A stretch of 64,000 bases of DNA, taken from Delphinus delphis (lineage: Eukaryota; Chordata; Mammalia; Artiodactyla; Delphinidae). The number at the start of each line of letters is the position of its first letter. Position 1 is the stretch's first letter. Positions 22,901-35,200 of this stretch are shown here, one piece after another. The position numbers and the translations under genes are program-made. The notes beneath the pieces were generated by a model. It ran no database searches and was not told the origin of the DNA. It saw only the letters and a program-made list of their open reading frames with translations. Location of the stretch: the NCBI RefSeq assembly GCF_949987515.2, contig NC_082684.1:119950080-120014079 (forward strand), given 5' to 3'.

Positions 22901-25900
22901 CTATGGTGCTTTGTTAAGTGTTACTAAAATAACACTTCTACTTCATTTTGGGTTCCAGGCTCTTAGTTATATGAGTAGACCTCGTTAACATCCATCTCAC
23001 CCATGTTGCACACTTCGGACATTGTAGTGTTTCTGCACCCATCTTCCTTCTTAGGACTTGTGAACTATTGGTTTTTTTGTTTTTTGTTTTTTTTTCTCTC
23101 CTCAGGGCCAGTATCCTTGGAGTTGCTGATTTTCTTTCCTTTCCAGCCTGTATCTCTGTTTACTCTGCAAAGAAATGCTTATTTCTTCTTTTGAGTAGCA
23201 AGCTGTTATCTTGTTTCTAGTTTGTGTGAAATCTGAAAGCACAGTTCTAATGTGTGTCACTTAATCAAAAAAATGTGTGGCCTTTTAGTGAAAATAATAT
23301 GTAAAAAGCCATTAATGACTAATCATTTATGCCAAAGGAAACTGGGGACACGTGGGCAAATTCGGTGGAAGTTATATAATTTTAGACAGATCTTAAATAT
23401 ATTTTGTTTTATAGCTATTTTATTCTTTATTCTGTGAATATAGATTTCTTTTAATTATATGAAGCAAGAAGCTTTGGTTTTAACTTAATGAGGTTCACTT
23501 GGCATCTATATAGAAATTAGATGGCAACATTTTAATTCCTAAATTTATAGTTTCTAATACAGTCAACAGTATAAAAGCTCGGATGCCTAGATTGTTTTCT
23601 TTTGTAAGAAAAGTGTAGAGTAGAAAAGATGAATTTGTAAAATTTAAACACACCATTAACATTGGGCAGTAAAATCTTATCTAAAAGTGATATACATTGG
23701 GAAGCAGCTCATTTTGATACATAATTCTGAAGTCTTCCTTGTTAGTATGTTTTTTTTTCTTTTTCTGACTGTGAAACCTAGAATGGGATTTCTAAAGATT
23801 GCACCCTCAGAGTTTTAGTCATTCTGAGTCAACTTACATTGTACATATGTTTATTTAGAAAATTGCCTCCTTTGCCATATTTTTTTATTTTATAGGTCAC
23901 TACCATGAGCTATCAGACTTTCAAACTTGCACTTTTTGAGGGGGAATAGACTTTTTTCCATTCTCATCTCTGGGCTTCCTTTGTAGTTTTTAATAGGTAA
24001 CTTTACCACTGGATATTATATTTACTAAGTTCAATAGTCTTTTTTCCCTGTACTTATACATACATGGATGGTTCTACTCTAGTAAGTACAAACTCTCATA
24101 AAATTACACCAGGATGAAATTAACTCATCTGATGCTTTGAACTATTAGGATGTTTTGCTAATAAGTCATTGGCCTTCATAATTTAAGGTATGCAGTTGAC
24201 AGGGGTCATGTGTGCATGTTATGTGTGTGTCTGTGTTTTTTCCCATAGAGACCGAAGCGCTGTTTTGGTTTAAACCTATGGTTATTATTTATAGAGCTTG
24301 GTATTGTCAGAAAAGAGAAAAAGGATCTTAACCATTCTAGGAGTATTTGATTCATTTGAAGTATGCAGAACTCTCTATTAAAGTTCTACCCAGGAATAAT
24401 ACCAGTGGCCAAAGCCTAGTAGTATGCCAGGCATGTGTCAGGCACTCAGTAGACTTTCATTTGTCTAATTGAAGCAGACCATGTGGGATTATCACAAGTT
24501 ACTATTGTTTGTGCATCTTTCTTATAAGAGAGAAATAGTTGAGTCACTTTGACTTTTAACAAAGCCTTTCTTGATATTATTAATAAATTAATACCATTTC
24601 ATATTCTTCTCAACCCCCACCTCACATGTCCTCCCCACCACTCCACTGCATTCATGGAAGTGATGATAGCTATATGGAAAGCAACAACAAGAACAAGGAC
24701 TCTTAAAGACTCAAGACCGTAGAGGGTCGTCTCCACTTTTCTTGGGAGGCAGGGCGCACTTAGAAGTAAGGCTTCAGTGGTGTTCATTCTTGCACTGTAG
24801 GTGTAGCTCACATGTGAAGTAATCACATGTTCCTTTGTGGAAATGCTGCAGGCTCATCATTGGAGACATTGGTTTGCATTTTTTATTTTAGTACAGTTCT
24901 AGATTTATGGAAAAATTGCAAAGGTAATACAGGATTCCCATATACTGCACACTCACCTTCCCCTAATTAACATCTTATATTAATAGATACGTTTGCCACA
25001 ATTAATGAACCAGTAATGAACATTCTTATTAACTAAAACCCATACTGTATTCAGATTTCTTTAGTTTTTACCTAATATCTTTTTTTCTGTTCTAGGATCC
25101 CATCAAGGATATCACATTCCATTTAGTCGTTTCTTTAGGCTCCTCTTGGCTATGACTGTTTCTCAGACTTCTTTGTTTCCTTGCTTTTGATGACCTTGAC
25201 ATTTTGAAGAGTACTGGTCAGGTATTTTGTAGAATGCCCCTCAATTGGAATTAGTCTGATATTTTCCTCATGATTAGGCTAGGTCTATGGGTTTGGGGGA
25301 GAAAGAGCACAGAGGTAAATTGCCATTCTCATCATATCATACTAACAACATGACTTGGCACTCTTGATTTTGACCATGATCACCTGGCTGAGGCAGTGTT
25401 TTTCAGGTTTCCCACTGTAAAGTTTCTTCCCCCCTCCCCCATACTATCCTCTTTGAAAGGAAGTCACATTTAAGGAGAGAGGAGTTGTGCTCCACCTCCT
25501 TGAGGGGAGAGAATTTACACAAATTATTTGGAATTTTGCACAGGAGATTTGTTTCTTCTCCCCCTTTAAAAATTTAATTAGTTATTTATATCAATACAGA
25601 CTTATTGATATTTATTCTGTACTTTGGGTTAGACTCTAATAGTACTTTGACTATCTTCTTGTTCGAATTGTTCCATCTTGGCTATTGAGAGCTCTTTTGG
25701 TTGGCTCCTGTGTCCCTTTGACATACCCCCATCATTGCATTTTTCTTGGAGCACTTCCTTGCTTTTTGGCACTGTGAGATGCTCTAGGCTCATCTTCTAT
25801 ATTTCTTGCCCAGTCTTAGAATCAGCCATTTCTGTAAGGATAACTGTGCATTTTTTACAGCTTGCCATGTAGGAGTTGTTCTGATCATGCCTAGTTCAGT

Positions 25901-26945
25901 TAGAAGTGTTAAGCAGAGTTTTAAACCAAATATTATTTATTTCCAAGTGCATGTTTGTAAAGTCTTTGGCCTTCCTTGAAGAAATTTGACAAGGAAAAAT
26001 AAGGTGTGAAAAGAGGAAAGGTTCAAAGTAGACCATACTAATTTGGATTGGTTGAAAATTCTGGTCTGTAGCCACCACCACCTATGACTGTCACTTTTCT
26101 CCATAGCTCATCAGGTTGCCAGGCAGCTTGACCATTCCTTGTTTAAGTGATGGAGGGCTTATTAGCACATCCACCCCACTGGGATGGGGTGGCAGTTCTC
26201 CCAGTGAGTAATTCCTAGAGGGATTCTGGTGTAATGCATGGAAGTCACTTTGCCTGTGTTCTTAACCTTAATGGAATTCACAGATCTAGGATTTATCTGA
26301 CATGGAGAAAGATCCCTATTCTTTTAGTTGTAGAGAATTTTTTCAGAATCCATATGGAGAAGCTGGCAAGACTGTTAATCTTTTACCTAGTTTGGTGTAT
26401 GCATAAAGGAATAAAAAAGTTTCAAAATTATTAACGTGATGCCTTTTGCATGTATGAAGAACCAGCATTTAAAGAAAATCTCCTTTTAGTTGTCATAGAT
26501 TTCATTTTGACCCTGGCCACCTATTGTATTGAATGCAAATATATTCTCATTTTAATTGTTTAGAAAGAGTAAGAAACTTGCGATGTCAATTAAAAAGTAA
26601 TTCAGTACTGAAAATATATTTTGAATAGAGCAAAAAGAAGAATTTGTGTTTGCATCCAAATTCCAAGTGTGTGATTTATTATTTTCCTTATTCATTAAAA
26701 AAAAAAACCCTGCCTTTTTAGAAAAAAAAAAATTCCTGAAAATAAGTCATATCCTGTACCACCTTGCGGGTTAATGTAGATTTGAGATCATTTTTTCTAA
26801 GCATTGATTTAAGTTCTTTCTTTGCTCTGTAAGTTTGTTGTAAAGTGCTAAAATATAAGCTCATCAAAAGGTAGACTACTCAGGCAGCTATGTTTCTTTG
26901 TTTTTTTAGAAAATTTCCCGTGATTGTTATTTCATTCGTTTTTAG
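19988..26945 (+). other. ASB7 leader intron
   Basis: About 7 kb of AT-rich DNA. I see no coding exon. The only repeat I can call is the old L1 piece at 24883-25870. The alternative leader exon 20211-20305 lies at its start. Confidence 0.5.
24883..25870. mobile_element. Old L1-like LINE fragment
   Basis: Segments such as ttgcaaaggtaatacaggat, taggctcctcttggctatga and gtgctccacctccttgaggg recur in old mammalian L1 3' regions. Orientation is not clear to me. Confidence 0.45.
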
Positions 26946-27070
26946 GTTAAGAAAGAGCTCATTGACACTGGAATCTGGACACACTCTGAGCCCCCTACTC
27001 ACGATGCTGTATGTGCACAATGGTTATTAGGCAATCCACGTATCAGGAAAAGGGGCATTCTTCCCGTAAG
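26946..27070 (+). other. ASB7: ASB7 candidate second leader exon (125 bases)
   Basis: Bounded by acceptor ttcattcgtttttag and donor gtaag|gtaagt. One frame is open for all 41 codons, starting VKKELIDTGIW. That frame is in phase with the ATG at 19976 if exon 1 ends at 19987. Spliced to 28977 the frame stops after six more codons. A separate eight-codon ORF also starts here at the atgctg near 27004. Confidence 0.55.
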
Positions 27071-28976
27071 GTAAGTGACTGAGGGTCATAGGTCATCTGT
27101 GCTGTTCTGGGGGAAAATCCATTTAGCTTTTATTTCTCCTTCAGATCACCTAATTCATACTAAACACAGCACTTGCTAAAAGAAAATCCAGGTTTGTTTT
27201 GATATTGTTTGAATCTTTTTCCTTGCATAGTATGCCTTAAGTGCCAAGGTGATCATCCCAATTAAAAAAGAAAAATCTGTTAAAGATGATTGTTTTGAGT
27301 ATATGGTAGTAGTTTCTATTAACTCCTTCTAATGGTCTTCATCTTTCCTTATAATGCTAAAAATAAGCAAAAACCTATTCCAAAAGGATTCTTGGTTTCA
27401 AAATTTCTAAGACAAGAGACTTAATTTTAGTGTCAGTTGAAAAAGTAAGTGAAGAGATGGGGGAAATCACGTTTATTAAGAAAACAAATTGTCAGGAAAT
27501 TTCTAATTTCCCAATTTTCCTTGAGGAGATAGCCTGATATTTTTAAATTATATTACTTAGTAGTGATACTTAGGAGTTTTGTAATAACCATTTTCTATGT
27601 ATGAAACAAGGTAGGATATGTGATTATACTATTAAGCTGTGATAATATGACCTAAGTTATGACCTAAGTTAGGCTTAAGTTGACCTTTGTACAGTCTATA
27701 AGGAGAAGTTTTACAAGGTAAACTATTATTGGTAACAAGATTATCCCAAGATGTCTAACCTACATATGAGACCAGAATGTCTTTAAAGGACTTTCACATA
27801 ATTTTTTATTTTTAGAAGTGGAAGCTACTAATTAGGAGGTGAGTTTAATCTATACCTTAAAGTTAGCCCAGATGGAATGGCTTCCTAGAATTACGTAGTT
27901 TAAGTTTCTGTATGTATTTAAAAGCTTAAAAATGCACTAAAAAAGTTTTTGTATACATACATATAAGATGTAACTTTTCACCAGTTCAGTTTGGACTTCC
28001 CTGTTTGCATGAAGGAGATCTCATTTTACATTGAGTTTGAGTACGCACCTCGTTTGTGACCTATTAGAGAGTGTTAGAATTCTATATACTGCTTTTACCT
28101 TTTTCATGTGGTTAATCAACAGATTGATTAGATTCCTTTAGTTTTTAAATATTTTGTATGATCTTGCTACTTTGAGTATTTGTAGAATAAAACTTCTGGA
28201 AAATGGAAATTAAAAAAGTGCAAAAGAAATGTGGCAGAAAAAGAGTAGTAGTAAATCGTGCCTCAGAGGACATAAAGTGGGGAGGATAGAAAGAGACAGA
28301 AACAAAAGGAAAGTAAATATAATCTACACGTTTTCCTCTAATTTACTTAAACCCCACCCACTTCCCCTTCCCCCCAACTTTCCACTCTTTGGGGCTAAAA
28401 ATAAAATATCGTTGAAATACTTTAGGGGACCAGCCTAAAGGTTTTTGCTTTTTTAAAATTTTAGACTACTTCTCATAGCTGGAGGTCTTTAGTCCTAATC
28501 TATGAATTGTCCATTTGATACTCGATATGTACTCACTGATCTGTGATAGAATCCTTGAATGGTTTATAACTTAAATTTTCCGTGTGCATCAGGTAAATGC
28601 GAACTCCTAAGACAAGTACTCATTTGCTTCCTCTGTTGTCTCCATCTTCAGCTGCCTAGCATCACTTTCCATTTTACCTAAAATAAATGTTGTGTTCATT
28701 GGTGTTTGCTTTGAGTTTACAAAAGGCTGCAGAAGAAATTGCCTGTTTTGGCATTTTAGGGCTTTATGCCTCACTTTCTTTTTGAAATCTTTTATAATCT
28801 TAGGGAAATAACTGAAAGTTTCGGTCAAAACTGATACATGTTAATTTGTTATAGTAGTATGAACTGTCATCACTAAAGTTTACATGATTTAGCAATGGAA
28901 ACTTCTGTGCTATTTAATGAACACACTGTCAGGTGTCAAGTATTCTAAATTTTATGTATTCTACCTACCCTTCAAG
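27071..28976 (+). other. ASB7 intron before the first coding exon
   Basis: AT-rich, no named repeat and no gene seen. A small direct duplication (gacctaagttat twice) is at about 27650-27672. The pyrimidine-rich acceptor ctacctacccttcaag ends at 28976. Confidence 0.5.
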
Positions 28977-29027
28977 GCTGATCCCTGTGACCTAATGAAT
29001 CCTTTGTAAAAAGTGGACTCAGCTAGG

Positions 29028-29238
29028 ATGTTACACCACCATTGTCGAAGGAACCCTGAACTCCAGGAAGAGTTGCAGATTCAAGCTGCAGTGGCTGCCG
29101 GGGATGTTCACACGGTACGAAAGATGTTAGAACAAGGCTATTCTCCAAATGGCCGGGATGCTAATGGCTGGACCCTGCTTCATTTCTCTGCAGCAAGAGG
29201 AAAGGAAAGATGTGTTCGAGTATTTCTAGAACATGGAG
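29028..29238 (+). CDS. ASB7: ASB7 first coding exon (70 codons plus one base)
   Basis: The exon probably begins at 28977. It encodes the N-terminus and the first ankyrin repeat, ending VFLEHG plus G before donor gtgagt. The open frame beyond 29238 is intron. The leader part also holds a four-codon ORF, atgaatcctttgtaa (28995-29009). Confidence 0.97.
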
Positions 29239-32200
29239 GTGAGTTTATTAGAAGCAAACCCTTTTTTCCCAAGGAGAAACTTAAAATGAAATTCTATTTA
29301 GTTTAAAATATATGAGTGCTTGTGTATATAATTTCTAATGCTTCTTTTTGCTAATACTGTACTTCTTATTCTCTCCTTTGTGAAGATGTGTTAAAATTAT
29401 GCTGAGTCTTGTTTAAAACCAGATTGTCTAAAAAATCAGTTTGTTGAATGTGCTTTTCTCCCCTTGTAACTCTAGTTTCTATACAGCCAGATTTCCCCAG
29501 ATTATTTCAACCAAAAGCAGCCCTTCTTCAGGTTGTCAAGTTGCTTTGTTTCAGAAGCAGAAGTGGCTGTGGTCCCAACAACTGCTCAAGCTCCCCCTTT
29601 TGAGACTTGCTCAAGCTAACTGAGCTGACACAGGCCCCCTGATAATACCATGGCCTTCAGGATACCCTACCTTTTGAATTTACCTCTTCATAAAAAAATT
29701 TTAGTTGCTTTTATTACTGTTTTAGAGCACTTGCCTTTTCTAGAATTGTACATAGTTTCTAAGTATCCTACAAGATTGGTTAGCTGAGGTCTAATTTTGT
29801 GTAAACATATGCAGTTGGAAACTACATTTGACATTTAATGTTTTTGCTTGAAAAACTGTCCATTCCTGTAATTAATAGTAACTAATAATTGTCTTAAAGT
29901 AGTTTACTTTTTTCTCCCATTATATTTTCACTTAATTTATTTTCCTAAAGATGAACAAGTGTATTTTGTCATTTGTACCCATATTATTTTTGTAAATTAT
30001 GGTGTAAAACAGCTTGGTTGGGACTCAGGATCCATTATGTACCATTCTAGGGCCTGGATTGCTTATTAACAGTCATTTAGTTCCATTTCTATGGTGTACT
30101 TTGTTACAAGACTAGTCAAACTTACTTGCAAACTAATTTGAAGTACAGAAAATGTTAGAAGTCACACAGCTCTCATTAGGGTCTTGTGAATTATGTGAAG
30201 ATAGGAATACAAAGGCTATGAGCGTGGACTTACTGCAAAGTCCTGCTATACCTGAGACTAGGAATCATCACACATCCGAGTGGCCCTGAAATAAGAATTA
30301 TATCCCCGAAATAGTTGACTGTTGACAGGACACCACCATTTGCTAGCCTGTGCCTCCTTTGTAGCCATCCTCCATCCCTCCCTGCCACCCTTGCTCATAT
30401 CTCATTTCACCTTGAAACTTGAAAACCTCAGCTCTAAAGGCAACGAAGGAGAAATGTAAGAGGAATGCCAGGAGAAAGAGCTGAAAAAACTAAGAAGTGG
30501 GTGTAGGATCAGAATACTTAAAATTCTGGCAGTGCTTAGTAATATTAAGACCAAGATCAGAACTCACATTTTTAAATTCTACCTAGTCCTGTTACTTTTC
30601 TGTTTCTGCCAGCCTTGCTTTTAAAATATTTTAAATATTAATTAAGAAAGAAAGTTCAATTACTCAGGTAATGTATGAACTTGTCTCCTTAAAACAAATA
30701 AAATACATTTTCAAATAAATTACAAATAAAGCCAAAGTCCCCTTTGGCCAACTCCCAATCCTTATCTGCCTACCCCTGCCCAGACGTAACTCATGGGTAT
30801 GAGTTTGGTTTGGTCCTTATCTTTCTAGATCATTTCCTAAATGTACTTATAGAAAATATGTCTTATTGTGTTGTGTGTGGTTTTTAGAACATAAATGATA
30901 TCATACTGACTGTATTATTCTGCAATTGTTAGTTTTTGCTCAGCTGTATATAACTTAAGACTTTTTAAATATTGGGTTGGCAAACTTTTTCTGTAAAAGG
31001 CCAGATGGTAAAGATTTGGGGCTTTGCGAGCCCTCCTGTCTCTGTTGTTAACTACTCAACTCTGCCTTTGTAGCATGAAAGCAGCCATAGACAATATGTG
31101 GATGAATGAGTGTGGCCATGTGCTGATAAAACTATATTTATAAAAACCAGTGGTGTGCCAGATTCGGCCTCTGGTCCCAGTTTGCTGAATCCTATTTCCT
31201 CACCATCCCCCTCTCTCTTTTTGTGTATGTATGTGTGTATAGATATTTTTAACAGCTTTTATTGAGATAGAATTCACATACGTTACAATTCACCCTTTTA
31301 AAGTGTACAATTCAGTGGCTTTTAGTGTATTCATAGAGTTGGGCATCCATTACCACAGCCAATTTTAAAACATTTTCATTACCCCAAAAAGGAACCTTGT
31401 ACCTATTCAGTATTAATACATATAGGTTTACTCTGTTCAACTGCTAGATATAGTATTTATTAGTATGGATATACTATCGTTTGTTTAAACCATTCTTTTT
31501 TATTTTTTGAGTGGATGAAATTTTCTCAGTAGGACATTTTATTAAGAAGGTAACACATACATATATATACATGGTTAAAAACAAAACGAAAGGTGATACG
31601 GACTGTTCAGTGAGGGGGAAATGTCTGCTCTTCAGCACTGGCCTCTCCTCTCCTTCCCAGAGGCAGTCACTCTTACTGGATTCTTTTGTGTCCCTGCAGA
31701 GATAGTCTGTGCATATAAGTGTGCATATTTTCCACCCTCCATCTTCTAGCCTGCTTCTCTTTTGTTAATGGTCTGTTCTGCATCTTGATTTTTTTTACAA
31801 AACAGTTTCTCTAAGTGATAGATCCTTGTCATTGATTCCATTGTATAGATGTAATTTATTTAAACTTATTCCCCATTGTTGGACATTCTAATTTTTCATT
31901 TTTCTGCTTCTAGAAACAGTATTACAGAGAATGTCCTTGACTAATCTTTTTACATATGTGAATTTATCTCTTGGATAATTCCAAGAAGTACAACTGCCAC
32001 ATCAAAGGGTTGTTAGGTTTTGTTGTTGTTGTTTTGATGGATATTGACAAATTGTCCTCCAAAGAAGGTTGTTAATGGCTCTGCCCTTAACCAGGTGGGA
32101 GGGTGCCCAGTCCCCTGCCTTTGCCAGGAGTGTATCACTAAGTGGTTTGCTCTTCCTCTGTGTGATTTGCTTGCCTCCTTTTTTCCCGAAAATGACATAT

Positions 32201-35200
32201 GAGTAACAAAGCATTGCAAGACTGGGCTGCTTGCTTGTCTTTTTCTTATGACTTGTAGGAGTTGTTTATGTATTCTCTGCTGTTAGTTATATGTTGCAAC
32301 AGTCTTCTCCCAGCTTGTAGCTTTTCCGCATTGTTGTTTTGCTTGTTTTTTGGGAGCAGAGTTTGCATTTTAAGTAGGTAAACTGTATTTTTCTTTTGGC
32401 TTATGGTTTGTGCTTTTTGTGTCTTGTACATCATACCACAGGGTCATTATTTGCCTATACTTTTTTCTAAAATGTTTCATGGCATTTAGGTCTTTAATCT
32501 ATCCAGAATTGGTTTTGGTGTATAACATGAGGTGGTCAGGTACAATTGCATACATAAAGGTAGCCTAAATCATCCTTTCTTTCCTCATTGTTATGTCTTG
32601 CCAACTCAGGTATAAAGTTTTTATATACACATGGTTCCGTTAGTTCTATTGTCTGTTGTTATACCCCTGGGTCAGTATAATATTGTTGTAAATTATTATT
32701 ATTCTCTAATACGTTTTAATATCTGGGGGAGCAAATCTCCTCTCCTCGTTCTTTAAGGATGTCTTGGCTATTCTTAGCACTTTACATTTCCATATAAAAT
32801 TGTAAAACAACAAAATTACATATTTTGCAGAAGCCCCTCACTTATTCTTGTATAGCACCTTTTACTTCCTCCTTTTACCCTAGTACAATAAGAGATTCAG
32901 GGAGTAGTTTTTAATAGCACATTATGTATCAATTTGGAAACACAAATAGGAGAGGAGACTTCCTCCTCCTTGCTCCCGTTGGCCACATGTGATGCTTAGA
33001 CTTGCTCTGTATTTAGTCTAGGCCTGGCTTCTGATTTCTAGACCAGTGTACCCAGCTGCCTGTTCAGCTTCTCCACAGTTGTGGCTCACAACACAGCGCA
33101 GCATGAGCTGCTGCTTTGACCGTGTTCTTTTGCAGTAGATGGCACTACAGCCTATGACTGCTGTGCCAGAAATCTAGAAACCATCCTTCTAAATAGTTGT
33201 CAGATCTTTTCACTTCCTTTCGTTGGAGGCACTGCCCCACCTTTGGGCAAGGAAACCTTGTTCCTCACCAGGACGGTTATGATGTCCCTGTCATCCCTGC
33301 TTCCAGTCCTGCCCCCTTCCAACCAGTCTCTAAATGGAGTGATCTGTTAAAAATGGCAATTAAAATATTTCCTTTTAAAATCCGTCGGTGGTTTCCCACT
33401 TCTCTTGGGACAATATTGAGTCCTTAATGTGACCTACACGGCCCTGCAGCGTCTGCTCCTCTGCGATATCTTTCCAGCTTGTCTTTGAGCCGCAGCCCAT
33501 CTGCATTCTTTCAGACTCACTGAGCTCAGAGGCGTGTGCCCAGGACCTGCTGGGGTCCCTCTGCTCCCTGCACTGCTGCCACCTTCGCCTGGCTCCTGCC
33601 TGCCTCTCCCTCACCTCTCCCTACACTTTCTCAGGGAAGCCTTCCCTTACCATCTGGACTTGGTCAGATCCTTCTATCGTGTGATACTATCGGGCTCTGT
33701 ACCTTTTTATTGTAGTTCCTATCACAAGCATAATAAATTATTTTTGTAGTATTCTATTTAATTCTATTCTTGTTAGTCTGAGGCTTCATGAGGACAGAAC
33801 CTGTATCTGTACTGTTCTCAATGAGAGAGAGAAAGAGGAAACAAACACCAGTTATCTAAAATAATTGTTCCCCAGCCTTACAGAGACAAGGCTGATCCTT
33901 TTCTTTTTTCTTTTTTTTTTAAAGAAGATATTGGGGTAGGAGTTTATTAATTAATTAATTAATTTTGCTGTGTTGGGTCTTCGTCTGTGTGCGAGGGCTT
34001 TCTCTAGTTGTGGCAAGCGGGGGCCACTCTTCATCGCACTGCGCGGGCTTCTTACTATCACGGCCTCTCTCGTTGCGGAGCACAGGCTCCGGATGCGCAG
34101 GCTCAGTAGTTGTGGCTCACAGGCCCAGTTGCTCCACGGCATGTGGGATCTTCCCAGACCATGGCTCGAATCTGTGTCCCCTGCATTAGCAGGCAGACTC
34201 TCAACCACTGCGCCACCAGGGAAACCCCTGATCCTTTTCTTTTTATTAAAAAATATTGATTGAAAATGGGCCAGGTGGGATTAGAAAAGTCCCTGAATTC
34301 ATCATACCTGCTCTTTTCCTTAAACCACAGTTTCTTTAAGAGCTTATAAACTTCCAGTTAGATTGATCCCCTCCTGTTAATACGTTTATTTTGTGATGGA
34401 CATTAAGGTGAAATGCAGTCAAAGATTCAAATATGGGAAAGTGAGCAAAGAAATGCACAAGAAACAAGGGTTCACCTTCCTCTTTTCCTCTCTCTCCCCT
34501 CCCCCACCTCTGTGCCTGAGATAGAATTCATATAGATAGTTAGATGAGGATGAGGTGGCCAGTTGGTCACTTATTCTTATATTTATTCAGCAAATATTTA
34601 TTGGGCACGTAACATATGCCATGCTCTGGCCAGGCCCTGAGATATGGACGTAATCATTGTGCTCGCCTTCTGGCACTTCATAGTTTAGTGGGTGGATGGA
34701 TTTGTAGCCAACATTTGTTGAGCATTTAGTATCAGCCTAATTCTTCACAACTATTCTGTGAGGGTAAGTAGTAATTTTTCCACTGAGAAAACTGAGCCAC
34801 AGGATGGTAAGTAATTTGCTCACAGTCATTCACTTCATAAATTGTAGAGCCAGGATTCAAACCCATTGTCTTAACCATGATTCTGTATGACCTGTAAGAA
34901 AACAATGCAGTCCCAGCAGAGTGAGCTAAGCGCCGTGTATAAAAGACCACCCCATTTGTTGGGGCAAAGGTGGTGGGAGTGGCATGGAAGGCTTACTAGA
35001 GAAGGCATGGTTTGCATCAAGTTCTTGAAAGGTGAGGCTGCATGGGGTGCTGGAAGGGTGGAGGTGTGGGGTTCTTTCAAACACAGAAGACACTGAGTAA
35101 AGGGCTGAAGAAGAAAGGGAGCATGTTTGGTTTTAGGAACTGAAGAAAATTCAGTATGATTGGAGCATATCTGGTCATTTCTTTGGGGGACAGTGGTGAG

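Noticed and set aside
33951..34263. ORFs of 85-97 codons on both strands
   Set aside because: Entirely within the minus-strand SINE with target duplications at 33892-33907 and 34228-34244.
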